DNA of 64,000 bases, from contig CM042087.1 of NCBI GenBank assembly GCA_023512835.1, positions 46,358,249 through 46,422,248 of the forward strand. The letters run 5' to 3'. The notes under the pieces were generated by a model. It did no database searches and was not told where the DNA came from. It was given only the letters and a program-made list of their open reading frames with translations. Within the stretch, counting starts at the first letter, position 1, and every line of letters starts with the position of its first letter. Of the stretch, positions 1 to 13,544 are shown in pieces. The DNA comes from Taxillus chinensis (Eukaryota > Streptophyta > Magnoliopsida > Santalales > Loranthaceae). Made by a program: the position numbers and the translations under genes.

Positions 1-12
1 TTGTATTTTTCC

Positions 13-64
<52 letters not shown>
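13..64. repeat. Compound (AT)n-(AG)n microsatellite
   Basis: An AT dinucleotide run passes directly into an AG run of about 17 units. This is a simple sequence repeat with no coding signal. Confidence 0.95.
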
Positions 65-69
<5 letters not shown>

Positions 70-2444
70 AGGAGCGCGAAATGTTTTTTTAAAAGAAAAT
101 GATAAAAAATTGTTAAAATATTATTCTCAAAATAAAATCAACAATACAATATAAAAGAATAATTAAATTAAATTGTAAATATTTTATTATAAATTACAAA
201 ACAACATTTTAGATACACAGGGAAATTAATCTTGAGATTTTTTAAAGTAGTTTTAATACAACTTATAAATATTTACATAAACATCAACATGAGATTCAAG
301 ATGTTATCCTTGATGTTCAAATTTATTGAACTCGTCATGTCCCTAAAATATGAACCCCTGGTGTAGCAAAAATCTAGCACTCAAAAAATTATGGTGATTT
401 GCCAATGCATAAAATTGGCTTGATAAACAAAATGTTTTAAGTTCTTTTTTATTTAACAAATCAATACAAGACTTACGACATTTTTTATAAATGCATTATC
501 AAACCAATAGGCTGTTATTATAAAGTTCGGATTTATTAATAATAAAAATAAATAAGCCAAACTTGTTAATTAAACACATTAAAAATCTAGCCAAGAATTG
601 AGTCTAACCTAATATAATCTAGCCAAAGATAAACAATCAAAACCAAACTAGATTTAATCAAGCGGTGGCCGGTTAATATTACTAACCATATTTACAAGTA
701 GGACATAGAACAAGTCCTAAGGTCATGTTTGACATGCAGGAAAAGAAAAGAATCAAAATCTATTCTTTTCTTATGTTTGGTATGCAAATAGCAATGGAAT
801 CAAATATTTCCGCTAGAATGTTATACTTCTATGTAAGGTTATCTTGATTCCCACCATATAGCAGGTTTACAAAGGTTTACTCGTATAAGGGACTCCTTTT
901 TATTTTTTTGTCCTTTTTATATTACACGTATGTTTTTCATCCCATGCAATCTCATTCAGCCTTCCACCACCCACATTCCTGTATGCATTAGATCCTAATG
1001 TCGCCAAATGCGGTGGCCTTGTTGTAAGAGTGGATGCCAATGAGGGTGTTCTGACCAGAGACCATGATGTCGTCGAGAAGATGACAGCATTGTCATTGTT
1101 GGGGTAGAGGGAGTTCACGACCACAACGCTGTTGGATCCATGCCTTTGCCATTAACGGGGCCCAATGTTGGATTGTATGGACGAGTCCACCATTAATGGG
1201 ACCAAGGCCGAATCCATGCCTTCATTGTTGTGTGGCAGTCAGGCCTTCTCTGGCACGCCAGCTAGATCCTGGTGTTGGTCCTCCTGGTGGCCATGTAACA
1301 TGTCTTTCAAACTCATGTCTAAAGTCTCTATGTTATGGTTAGTGCCGGCCTAAGATAGCTAGAGGATTGAGATCAATGGATGTTAACTGCATCCTTAAAA
1401 CACTAACTGAAATGTGTCCGTAGAACATGTTGGACAAGATAGTGAAAAGTTAAACCCCTTGAAGAACAACGTTCAAGAGAAAGGAGAATTATTGAAGATA
1501 TTATTATAATTTTATTAATTTATTATCTTTTCTTTCTTTGTATCCCAAACATGACAAAAGTAATAAAAAATTTCATTCTTATTTCTTTATTAATCTCATT
1601 CCCCAAACAAATTATAAGTGTGTTACAGATGGCTACACCCTTTGTGTTTATCAACATTAATTTTTATCAAATATTATAACTTTTCAATTTGAATGCCAAA
1701 AAAAAAACCAATTCGATATTAATGCCATACCCCCAACCCTACGGCTCATTTAGTTGGATGTTACTATTACTTTTTGGTACATGTACCGAAAGTGGAAATC
1801 AAACTGAGTAAAGAGCGTACAAACCAGCAGGAAAAAAATATAACTTTTTCATCGGATGGTGGAATGACCTCTTCTAGGGCCCTTCAACTTGCGTTGAAAC
1901 CTAAATTTTTTTATCAATAGCTCGGATACCAAATTGTAAAATAGAAACTTCAATAACGAGTCACTCAAAAGCAACGGCCAGGCACCCGGCCATTTTCAGG
2001 CAAGCGTCTAGACCCTGTCTATTTTGTCAAAATCTACAATACAATCAAGAAAATCCTTAAAATATGCAACAGCTATAGAATGAAACAGAGATACATTTAT
2101 AATCATTCCATCTCCATTACCTATTCATTTAAGATATAATCTAATCCCATCCCTGTATATAATAAAATGAATCTCCAACTGCCATCAACCAATCTATATA
2201 CTTGGCATTGTAGTTTTTAAAATATTAAGACATTATACTCTCTTCTCTCAATGAAACGGATAGAATTATCTAAATGCAAAATGGTGAAGGGGAATTCAAA
2301 ATTTCAGGCAAATTGGTTGATGAAACAACCCGCGGGAGAGTAATAATTAGGGAATCACCACGAGTGCATGTGGGCCACCTGAAAAGGGCGAGGGATAGAG
2401 AGAATTGAATCAGCAACTTGCCTCCAACGTGGACCACCTGAAAA
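65..2444. other. Intergenic, no gene recognised
   Basis: AT-rich sequence with only short random ORFs. Around 720-800 and again near 1545-1620 there are phrases with ATGTTTGG/CCAAACAT ends of the sort seen at MITE termini, but I could not pair them into a convincing element. The last part (about 2180-2444) lies 3' of the TRAPPC11 stop codon and probably holds its 3' UTR. Confidence 0.6.
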
Positions 2445-5400
2445 TTAACAACTACGTTCAGTGGGAAACACAAAGACTGTAGCTGCAGCATGCGAGGGAA
2501 TAAAGGCAGCAGAATATCTTGTTGATGTAATGGTAACTCGGGGAAGCGGTACAGAGCCAGAGGAAAGTGGTACAAGCTTGTAACTGAGGATGTGATCAGA
2601 TCTTGGCAGAACATTAATAGTATCATTGTGCGGCCCTGATAACAAAAAACTCTGCGAGTCCGCCAGGGAGAACTTGACCTCTTGGAGTAATTGTGTTTGA
2701 TTCTGAATCCTAACAAGATATGTGAAGGGATCTCCAAGGATGGCATGAGGGGGGCAATCCAAACTCACAATTAATGGAGACAACTCTGCATTTGCATCTG
2801 GAAGCCTATGTTTGGTCACAACACACCCTCCTTCAGGTCCTGAATGTCTTCTCCATCTCAAAATCACTGTTCCCATCTTGACCACTGGAATATTCAGCTC
2901 TGGAATAATGGAGAAAATCTTTTTGAACTCTTCACCTGGTGGGAGAAAACCAAGATCATTGGGAACCTCATTTCCTTGTTGCACCGTGCATGACCCACCA
3001 TTGCTAGCATAATCAGCTTCAATAGACATTGATAATAACTCTAGAGGCACCTCCGTGCAGTTCTTAGCACTGACAACTACTACACTCGGTTCATTGAGAG
3101 GAAGGGATGCCAACTTATCGGAATTGGGGGAAGTCCTTATCCTTGAAAGCAACAATGCATCCCGACGGAATGGAAACATTAAGCGATGGCCAATCACAAC
3201 TGCTGTCTTCCCTTCAATCTGCAAGCTCTTGTGGACATGGACCTTCTGCACATTTGCTCCATTGCCATATGGAGAATAGCCCAAGGACACATAAAGTGTG
3301 ACAGGTTTAGGTCGGTGCCATTTCATTTCTAGTTTGCAAGACCATGAGTCTCCATTATTGAATAAAGGGACAGAAACCAATCCATAAGTTTGTTGAATTT
3401 TCTGGATACTATCAAAACTCTTTTCAGATTCATGTGAACCAACAAGGCCGAGTAGCTCCACATGAGGGTTTTCCATAGAATATGGCTCAAGTTCCCTTGG
3501 ACTAACCGTGCCAACTGCTCTCGAATCCACCAGATTAATCTTCAACTCACCAGAATGGACAGTATGGCCTTTGGAAACCACATTAACAAGAATAATGAAG
3601 CTCTCCCCAACTAATGCAGGGCCATTGGCACATAAATTAAGATCAACTTGGGGGTCAGGCTCTTCAACTTGGATAGCCTTTTGACCAGAAAATGATAAAG
3701 CAGGATCCTTTGTTGGAAAAATCTCAACACGGTCTTCAAACTTCCAAAGTGGCAAACCATCCATAGACGCAGGGCTTTCAGCTCTGCAACAAACTGTAAA
3801 GTAGCGCCCTATTCTGGCTACAGCAGATATGCATTCAAGTTTTCCAATTTGTTCTGGATTAAGCCAAAAAAACATATTAGTTACAAATTTTAGAAAATGC
3901 AAAGAAAACGAAAGGAAAACGACTTTTCTTTTCACACAGGGGTCACTAATAGTGAATGGAGCACATGTGGGGAACAATTATACATTTATCAATAAGAAAA
4001 CCCTAAGCTCCAGAAATCCAGATCAATCGCTTTGATGCACGATCAGTTTGATTCAACTCTATCACAGATTATATGAAGGACATGGACAACTGGAACAACA
4101 GCTAATGGAGATTTAGTAGGGGAAACAAAATAGGCCCAAAAGTACACCAACAAACCATGCCTTAATACCAAAATTGTGGGGATCAACTGCCCCACACTTA
4201 ATTTCTGTTTTCATTTTCAGGTTTGTGGTCGAGAAGTGAAAGAGAGGGGGAGAGGAGGTTACAGGGACCAATTGAAACAAAATTTTACCTACAAATCCAA
4301 TAAGGAAGAGGACCAACAAATGCTAATTTATAGCCTGTGGAAGTTGCAGGACTAAAGATGGAAACCATGTTTTAGAGTTCAAAAGAGCAAAAGAAGGCGA
4401 AATGTGGAAATTTTCAACACAATGGCAAATATGTAGCATCACAACGGAATTCCATTTCTGGCATCACGATAGAAGCTTTTGCAAGGATTTCCTGCCATAA
4501 CGCCCCAAAATTTTGTAGTTCAGGGGGACCATGACCTAAACCCTATCCTGGTGTAAAGGAAAGATATTGTATCGATTTGATATTCTTAGTCTAATTTGTT
4601 TGTTCTTGATTTTACTAATTTATCTATGCTGAATTGATTTTGCAAGTTTATTTGAACTAATCACATGCAAATAACTGGATTAATCTTGATTATGCTAGTG
4701 TCAGATTAATTTGATAGCACCGACATAGGACTACACATGCTAGAGAGTATACTATGCGGGGGTTGTTTCTCACAAGGACAATCTCTATACAACAATTCCA
4801 AGATTCTAATGAATTTAACTTGATGACAATGACCACCAGAGTAGAGATGATATTAGGTTAGATATAAGTAATTCATACTTAGCCATGGTTTTATCTATTT
4901 AGGGGAATTGGGTTTATTAGTGAGATCATGAAAAAGAAAAAACATTTTGATATCCATGAAATTGAAACCTGGACCCCCAGAACTACAAAATTAAAAGGAA
5001 ATCCTTTGTAATTATTTTGTTATTTTCTTTTTTCATATTTTGTTTCGTTTTAGTTTAATTTACATTAACAAGATCCCTGTGAGATTGACTCCTTGCTTAC
5101 ACTTCTACAGTTAGATTAGGAGACTCGCAACAAGTGCAGTCACATACCGCTTTATAGAATTAGAATAACTAAAAAGTGTCAATCGAGCATTTTATACCTG
5201 TTTTGATCTCATAGGTCAATCGTAGCCATTTGTTATTAATAAGTGACAGGACAGGAGCACTCTCTACTCGGTGATTCTGCTTTTCATTGGAGACTGCAAA
5301 TGACAAAGACCTCTGAGCATTTGTAACTGTAAAATTACAGTGGGCCTGGTTGAACTGGATCTCTAGCTGATCAATCTCTACCGTGTGGGGCAGTTGTGAT

Positions 5401-8400
5401 AGAAGAGACAGAGTAATCAAGGTGGAAGCACCAGGCTTAACAACCTGTTCATGAAATGCAACAGATGCAAGAAGTACCACTCTAAGGGGGCTCACAAGAT
5501 CAATCTCAAGATGAAGAGGACAATCTCCAATTACTTTGGGCCCATCGCTTCCGACAATTGATTCCAATTCCAATTCTCCTCTAACAAGTTTGAAGGCTTC
5601 TGTGTGTATCAATTTCCTTCGTGAGAGACAGGCAGGACCAGCCGGGCCCCAATCTTTCAAACTAGAAGATTGGGAGTCGTCAACAGATGATACAGGAAGA
5701 GCAGCCATTTCAAGAGAGTACTCCACAAAATCTTTCACTAAACCCCGCTGCCTTGAGCACTCTCGCAGGTAACCCAAGACATCCCACATCATTGTGACCC
5801 ACCCTTCTTGTCTATAAAGACTTGCAACACGATCAAAACACTTTTGGGCATTACTATAGTCACCCACAACAAAATATTCCCTGGCCATCTGGAACCCACA
5901 ATGACATGCCATCCTCTGGACTTTCAGGTTACTGTATGATTCAAAAGATTTTTTTAAGAGAGCAATAATCTCAAAAGAATCCAAAAACCTCTTCCCTTCT
6001 GCAAGGGAAAAACTGATGTACTCTTCATCACCAAGACTACAAAGTGAAATGACCTCTATCAGTAACAAGAGAAAAAAAAAAAAAGGACACAAGAACTAAC
6101 ATCCGCATTTGTATTTTCATTGCACTTACGGTTGCATTGCATATGAATCTCCTTGCTCAAGCAATCGAGCATATTGTCCCACATAAGAGGAAGGTACCAC
6201 TGATTCAGCATTAACATCGATCTCATTAAAAGATTCAGCCATAGTGAGTGCAAGTTCCAAACAGGATCTCTTTTCTTTCAAGTAGTGGGCAGCCAGCTGT
6301 TGTGAGATGAAAATTGGAAGTTTAATTCAACAGAACATGCTTCTAAACTAAAATATTATTAATCTGCTTTCCTGGTTTCATATTCAAACCACCAAACTGC
6401 AAAGATTCATGAATTCTATACATGAACAAGAGAATACCAAAAAATAAATACTTATTGAAAAGAAAACATAAAGAACTTACAGGCATATTTGGTTGTGTTT
6501 CCAAAAGTTGTTTTTGAGTTTCAAAACAAATTGAAAAGAAAATACCAAAAACATCTCAAATAGGTCTTCACTTTTTTAAAAAAATTCTGAATATATGGTC
6601 TACAATTTATTTTATGGTTATTTGCTAAGTCATAGTTGCAGAATATATGGCCTACAATTTCTTTTATGGTTATTTGCTATGCGTAGAATATTACAACTTG
6701 TATTAATTCAATATGACAGTAGTAAACATTTTGTCAGTATCATGTTTAACTTAAATTTCAAAAGCTGATATGGAGTGCTTCATTATAGCTCACAATCGAC
6801 CTGAAACGCTATCAAATGAATATTCATAGGAAATGACTATTAAAACAGATAAAAACGAATACTTGAACATACCATGAATATGGTTGCTATTTTTGTAATT
6901 CAATGCATCATATTTGAAGTTGATCAAAACGATTTTATGGAACAGGCCGCCAGTGTAAGTATCATTCAAACCTCACATATAAGATAGCTAGAGTAAAGGT
7001 AAAGAAGGTGAAAACACCTGATAATAGTAAGCTGGAAAAAATTCCCAATCTGTCAATTGTCTGCCTGCAGCACTTACTGCTGTAGGCAAAATGCTTTCAA
7101 TGGTCGCCGAGCTTGTTTCCAGTAACTCAGCAAAAGCCAAAAACTGCCTGGACATCCATTCCCAGTGAAGAAATAAAACCTGTGGTGGCCCTGCAATCTT
7201 TTTGTAAGAAGCAATGTGTTGTCGAAACCATGCAATTGCTTCTGTGACCTTTCCACCATGCAGTAACAAAGTTGATATCTTAAAATGCATTTGCTCAGAA
7301 ACTATTTTTATCTCAACCAGGCGCTGAATAGCTGGCATTTTTGTTGATGAACTACTTGCCTGCGTGTAAATTAAGTATTAGTAATGTATGAAAAACCTAG
7401 TTATTTGAGTCAAAACAGTGGAGAACCTTGTGTTACATTTATCAGCATAGTGATTCCCAAAAAGTCCAGCAATATGTAACACAATATTTAATTATTGCCA
7501 GGTTCAGCAACACATTATTTCAGAATAAAAAAAATTCCAAAGCACAGCTAACAAGGGTGAAACAAGATACAGCATACCTCTCGTAGTGCATTATAAGCAT
7601 CCTCATAAAACCTCAAGGCCTCAGCCCAGTCCCTCCGAAACTCTGCATATACAGCAACCTACCAATTCATAAGGTTCAGTCTGAGAACAAGTTCCAAATG
7701 TCCCAAGACCAAAAGTCATATTTACATCTCTCCTTTACAGAATGTTAAAAACCACTGAGGGAAATTTTAGATCCTACGGTAATTAACAAAACCTATGGTC
7801 ATAAATTGATTAGAATAGTGAACTAGATGCATGGCACCATAACCTAACGCCAAAAAGGCTTCTCCATGTTGAGTTGAGCAGCAGGTGATAACACAAAGCT
7901 CAAACATTAGACAGCAAAGTAGGCAAATTTTTTATTTGTAAAGCAGTTGGTTGATTCCTTGCCACAGTGAAGTTGGAAGGGTAAACTTTAAAGGGTAAGA
8001 CAGTTTTCTTACAAGGTCAATGTGAGTATTGTTTTAACGACAATAGGTATCACCCACCCTAAAGGAGACCCCAACCCGAGGCCTAAATGAAGCTACAGTG
8101 AAAATGTAGGTAATACCATCTATAAGCCTTTTCTAGTTCATGCTGTTGGTACAACAAATGAATCTGTAGTCAGAAGTTAAAAACACTTCTCTAAATACAA
8201 ATTAGACAAGAACAGTGAAAACATGATAGAATCCATATTGAGCCCTCACTTTAAAGCAATAGCGTGTAAGCAAATCAATAGAACTGACGCCCTTCCTTTC
8301 AATACGTGATTTGATTCTTCGTCCTTCATCCCTGTAATACGTATTCGCAAGTTCCGCAAATGTGCTCCCTATCCTGTAGAAGGATTGTTCTAACTAATAA

Positions 8401-9915
8401 TAAGGATTCAAAAAAAAAAAAAAACTGAAATAGAACAACTGAAATAATTTTTTTAAGAAATTGTTCTACTGGAAAATGCCTCTTAAGAGATTGCTTTAGC
8501 TCAGATTCCTGATCAGGGAAATAGCCAATGCAGCATTTAGAGTCTACTTCAGCATGTTTTCGTAGAGCCTGCATTCGATCTTCACTCATGTCATCTGCAC
8601 CCATATTTTCAACGTGTTATAAAGGTTTGCAGTAATTGTGACAACATTTATATAGGAGAAGGGATTCGTGCTGCATATATTTGTTTCCTTTTTTCTAGTA
8701 ATCCGACAAGCAATTGAGTTAATAGTATGTGAACCCTGATGTATTTAAGTCAATATAACCCAGAAAATAATATATGTTTTTTGACAGTATGCCAATAAAC
8801 ACAAACATCTCATCAGTAAGAGACCCCATTGACATAAGAATACCATTCGACGGTGGCAACTGATCAATATCTGCAGCCATTTAATGTGTAATTACATGAA
8901 AATAGGGTAGCAGATGCAAACAATGTCCACTAAAACCTAAATCTAACGGCCATTACAGGCAACAAATAGAGCCGTGATACTCAACTTGGTAAAAACATGT
9001 ATTGTGAAGGCCCTTTTCTTTAAGGGAAAACAATAGATCCTCATGAAATGTAAAACCGTGATGGCAAAAAGCGAAAATCTATTAACGGCCTAAAGAATAA
9101 TTCAAACTAATGGTGCATTAACAAACAAGTTTTAAAAACAAAAGTTTGAAGGAGCTGCATTAATACCATATGGTAAATAACAACCTTACCATTGGAAATT
9201 GACTGCACAACCACCACAACCAGTTTGATATTCCTTCCGCGAATGACAGCTCTATATGTACAAATTTGAAGCCATAATAATAAGCACTTTTACAAAAAAT
9301 AAAAATAAAAAATAAAAAGGTTCGTATCTGATAATGGAAAACACTTGCACGCTAATACAAGTTCAACATAAATCAGAAGATAATAAGGTCCGTTCCTTTC
9401 TGGCCCTAGAACTAATTAACTATGAGGCTTGATAACATTCATTTCCAGATACGACAAGTAGAGCAGTAGAGAAGAACAGAGACATTAAGAAGCACAAACA
9501 AACAAACAAACAGGGGGGGTTTTGTAGTCAGTTACTTGAGGTTGTCAAGGTGGGAAGAGATCTCAAGCCACTGGGCGGGGTCGCGAGAGACCTGATGAGA
9601 GGTGAAGAGAGCGGCGACTACTGCCGGAACCCTAGTGCGATGTTTCAGCAACCAATCCCTCTTTAGGATGCCCCCGGGCACGGAAGGAGAAGACGACGGA
9701 GGAGACGAAAGCGGAGGCGGAGGCGGAGAGGAGGAGGCCGACGGCGGCTTGGCCAACACGGAGATCTTGGAGAAATCGGGGAGCGCCAATGTGTTGATCG
9801 GCGGCTGCTCCGAGGTGTTGAGGTGAGTGGAGATGGTGACGTGATGCTCCGGACATCCCACCAGCGCAACCAATGCCACCGGAGGGCTCCGCAGCTCCTC
9901 CGCGTACTCTTCCAT
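2445..9915 (-). CDS. TRAPPC11: Trafficking protein particle complex subunit 11 (TRAPPC11 / foie gras homologue)
   Basis: Subunit of the TRAPP tethering complex that acts in ER-Golgi and Golgi membrane traffic. Nine coding exons can be placed on the minus strand: 9915-9536, 9251-9190, 8594-8480, 8373-8250, 7658-7578, 7359-7018, 6296-6130, 6036-5198 and 3853-2445. Together they give 1173 codons including stop, close to the roughly 1190-residue plant proteins. The N-terminus (MEEYAEELRSPP, then GGILKRDWLLKHRTRVPAVV) is the conserved plant TRAPPC11 start. Exons 4-8 carry the foie-gras domain (YYRDEGRRIKSR, FRRDWAEALRFYEDAY, LHWEWMSRQF, RQEGWVTMMWDVLGYLREC). Exon 9 is the beta-rich C-terminal Gryzun-like region (GELKINLVDSR, WSCKLEMKWHRPKPV, MFPFRRD). 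Exon 1 contains a Ser/Pro-rich low-complexity insert near residues 58-78. All junctions keep frame and use GT-AG except intron 3, which only keeps frame and conserved sequence if a GC donor is used (see findings). The gene is intact with no internal stops. Exon borders are hand-derived. Confidence 0.93.
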
Positions 9916-11315
9916 GCCGGTGGACTCTTTTTTCTGATTCGTTTTTGATTTTTTGTTTTTTTTTTCTTTTTTGTACAGATTTTTAATGCCGTAGTATTAA
10001 TAATTGTTAAGAAAATACAAATTGCACGCGCGAGAGAGAGACCCGCGTTACTTCAGCCAGTTGGTTTTTTTTTTCTCCCTAAATTGAGTTGTATTTACTC
10101 TTCTTCTTCGTACCTTTCCCCCACTGATTGCTCTCAGCTTTTTACTCTTCTTCCCCTCCCCTCTGACAATTTCTACAAAAAGAGAGATGGAGAATTCACA
10201 CACAAATTTTGTCTATACTGCCCACATCTTTACTTGGATGGAGAGTATTTGTAAGATAGAGTATTTGTAAGATTGTCTACTACTTGAATTAATGGGCTGG
10301 CATACTCCCAAAATTATATTATTATGATTTATGACGTATTATTTTTTAAAATAATAAATTTATTAAATTTAAAATTATTTTTAAGTAATAATTCCATTTT
10401 AAAAAATAATTATTTATATCCATATATACATATTTATACAAGTAGAGGATAACTTTTTAGGATGAATGAGTCACCACAAGAAGAGCAACACTGTTCAATT
10501 GACTGCTAGCCTTGTTGTTGTTGCCTGGATGAGCAGTGCCAACACTCCTCATCGACTAGCGTGTGATTCTCATGCCATGGGAGAACACCTCAGCCACAAT
10601 TTTTCACAAAGGGGAATCGCCCATGTCTCGTCTAATTGGTACAGCGAGGCACTGCTCATTCAATATGGTTTCTCTTGCCAGGGAAAATCTTGTTGTTCAC
10701 ACTACTCTCTCTAAGTTCATGCATAAATTTAGTTGGTCCTTGCAGTAGGTTGCAGATCCTTGTTGGCCGGTGTTCATTCAGATACCTGTGTTGATGGAAT
10801 AACAGCAAATTGTCACCCTACGCCCATCCAATGCACTTTCCACAACAACACAAATCTTAGGCATTGAAAGTTTTATCATCTATCTATTTTCCCCGTAATT
10901 AGTAGTATTTCTTATTCTCTATTTGTTGGGATGTTTATCTTATATTACTCAAAGACAAGAAAATGAAATCATATATATAAGAAGAAAGAAGGCTTTAAAT
11001 GTCACGATGCGTTTTAAAGCCATGGGAGCTAATGTGGCAAGCTTAAAGCGGACAGTATCGTAACACATAATTGAATCTTTGCCTAGATCTGATTATAATA
11101 CTATTCATTCTAGAATGGAAATATAGAATGCTATTCAATATCAGTTCATGGTTGTGAAAGTACTTGTGAGACATGGGAGTAGTGTGCAAGATTGAGGCTG
11201 CAACTAGCCAAAAAAGGCAATAGCTGCATGATATTCCATCATTTGAGTTAGATATCAATTAATATTTCTAACATTGCAACCACTGCATGTTATGTCAAAT
11301 TATTTACTTTAATGT
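9916..11315. other. Intergenic: TRAPPC11 upstream region
   Basis: Begins with the presumed TRAPPC11 promoter and 5' UTR, including a T-rich tract at 9945-9975 and a CT-rich stretch around 10100-10170. The remainder is AT-rich with no supportable ORF. Confidence 0.6.
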
Positions 11316-11323
11316 TGTCAAGT

Positions 11324-11973
11324 AAGACTGTAAATAAATCAAACGTTCATGAACAAGCTCGCGTTCGGCTCAGTAAAAGATCGTTTATGTTCATTCGTTA
11401 AGGAATAATTCCGTTCGCGAACACCATTATTATATTTGTGAACATGTTCGTGAACGTTCACGAATAGTTCGTAAATATCTTTCGTGTTCATAAACATTAT
11501 TTGTAAATAGAAAATTTAAAAATTAATTAATACGTGTAAAAATTGTTTTATTAAATATAATATAATAAATATATACTTTTATATTATTATTAAATAAAAA
11601 AATATACGTTTTTGATTTATTTGTTTATTATTACTATTATTATAATATTTTCATATAGCAATTATTTGAACATATTAAATAAAAATAACACAACCTAATA
11701 ATTAATTAATTGTACTATTTTGGATAAGTTTACGATATGGATTTTTTTGCAGATTTTTATGATTTCATAATTGTGTTCGTAAACATTCATGAACAAGTTT
11801 GTAAACACATGTTCATGAACATTCGTGAACCGTTCTTAAATAATATAGTAACGTTCGTGAACAGTTCATGAACATCATAGTTTAAGGGTCGTGTTTGGTT
11901 CGGTTCATTAAGAAATAATAACTAATATATTCGAACATCATACTATTCAGCTCGGTTCGGTTGTTTGCAGCCC
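11324..11973. mobile_element. Non-autonomous hAT-type element (about 650 bp)
   Basis: The right end reads as the reverse complement of GGGCTGCAAACAACCGAACC and the left end is the degenerate AAGACTGTAAATAAATCAAA, so the termini are inverted repeats of the common plant hAT MITE type. Flanking 8-mers TGTCAAGT (11316-11323) and TGGCAAGC (11974-11981) match at 6 of 8 positions, as expected for a decayed 8-bp hAT target duplication. Subterminal regions are packed with variants of GTTCATGAAC/GTTCGTGAAC in both orientations, resembling transposase-binding arrays. No transposase is encoded. Confidence 0.75.
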
Positions 11974-11981
11974 TGGCAAGC

Positions 11982-13136
11982 AATAGTATCAAGAAAAAAA
12001 ATAGTACATAAGGTTTCAAAAATTCGAAGGTTCAGAATACACTATACTTCTCATGTTCATGTGATGTTTGAGTCTAATTCTGTATTGATTTCACTTGGAC
12101 AATACTACAGCACCATATATGGTGAACACGAGAGAAATCGTCGATGATTGTGAGCATTCATCTATTCTAAAGGTCAGTGTGTTTTCTTTTGCATCTATTT
12201 TAATTTTCATTAATTATACTTGTCATAAACATAAACAGAAGTCATCCTTGTACTTTATATGGTGAAATGGTAAAAAGTCAACTAGTTCTTTTTTTGTTGG
12301 TTGGAATTTCATCTGAAATGCGTTTGAGTGTGTTAGGTGTAAGACACAAACGTAACATATTTGTCTTGAAAGATATTAGCCCTTGATAGTGCATTCTTAT
12401 ATTTATTTTTTCCTGGGGCTTCAGTATGAATGAACTGAGTTTACTTATTCAAAAAAAAAAAATTGAATGAACTGAGTATAATGGAGTGGAATCCAGATTT
12501 CAAACTCAACTAGATGAGCGTAATGCCACCACAAATTCCCAATAACATCCTTTTACTCATGCTGATGTTTATTATAGAATTTTAATCCAGATGGCAAGAA
12601 CAAGAACTTACGCACGTTCAGAATCGTTGAACAGAGTAGGCAGGGATCCAGCTAAAATACTTCAATGTAAATAGGGACGCATGGAAACCATCATATCAAG
12701 TCATCCAAGGCATATGACGCAAATGAAGTCCCATCAAATAGAAGGTTTCAATTTTCTGCTGCAAAATTTAGTCACAAAAAATCCAGGTGGCCTGTATATT
12801 AGCTCATGTTCTAGTATCTGGAAAACCAGAAGGTTGTCTATTGAAGCGGCTCCCATTTGGCATTTACCATTCAGTAGGTACATACACTATGCTAAATGTC
12901 AAATTCATTGTTGATGGATGAGCCGAGGCAGTGAGCAGGTCGATTTCACTGTCAGGAAAATATGGTCAAGCGACCAATTAACTATAAAAAATAAATGACT
13001 ACACCCCAATTATTCTACCCACATTCTCGATGATATTAGTGCATACTGACTATCCAGTGCAAGACATTTATTTGTTGTTTCCTACAGAAACTTTCAATGA
13101 TTGTATGCAGCACACGCTACCTGCATCAACTACAAC
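11982..13136. other. Intergenic, no gene recognised
   Basis: AT-rich sequence with short ORFs that show no recognisable family. It lies between the hAT element and the TRIM. Confidence 0.5.
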
Positions 13137-13141
13137 GATTT

Positions 13142-13478
13142 TATTAGAATTTAAGGGTCAACATCCTAAAACCAATTGGTTGTAGGAGAAACTAACCTTA
13201 GATCTATATCAAGCATACTTGGTTGGAAACTTTCTCCAATGTGGGACTCCAACACACCCCCCTCACGTGGCAACGTGGATGATACACGCGGCCGGAAATC
13301 GTGAGTAAGGTAAAACATTAGGAACAAACTCCTCACGGGTGGAAACACAACATGCTTTGATACCATATTAGAATTTAAGGGTCAACATCCTAAAACCAAT
13401 TGGCCGTAGAAGAGACTACCCTTGGATCTATATCAAGCATACTTGGTTGGAAACTTTCTCTGCTATAAGACTCTAACA
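13142..13478 (-). mobile_element. TRIM retrotransposon (337 bp, 113-bp LTRs)
   Basis: Two direct repeats of 113 bp (13142-13254 and 13366-13478) share the phrase GAATTTAAGGGTCAACATCC and the following 80 bp with few differences. The 111-bp interior has, on the minus strand, a primer-binding site next to the right repeat (TGGTATCAAAGC, matching the 3' end of plant initiator tRNA-Met with one mismatch) and a G-rich polypurine tract next to the left repeat (from 13255-13265). Flanking 5-mers GATTT and GGTTT form a 4/5-match target duplication. No coding capacity: a terminal-repeat retrotransposon in miniature. Confidence 0.8.
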
Positions 13479-13544
13479 GGTTTTAAAATACAAGAATAAA
13501 TTGAGAAAAAACTCATGACCTGCAGCACCTTGTGCACAACATGG

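Noticed and set aside
720..1640. Possible MITE with ATGTTTGG-type ends
   Set aside because: The two ends are not convincingly complementary and no target duplication could be found.
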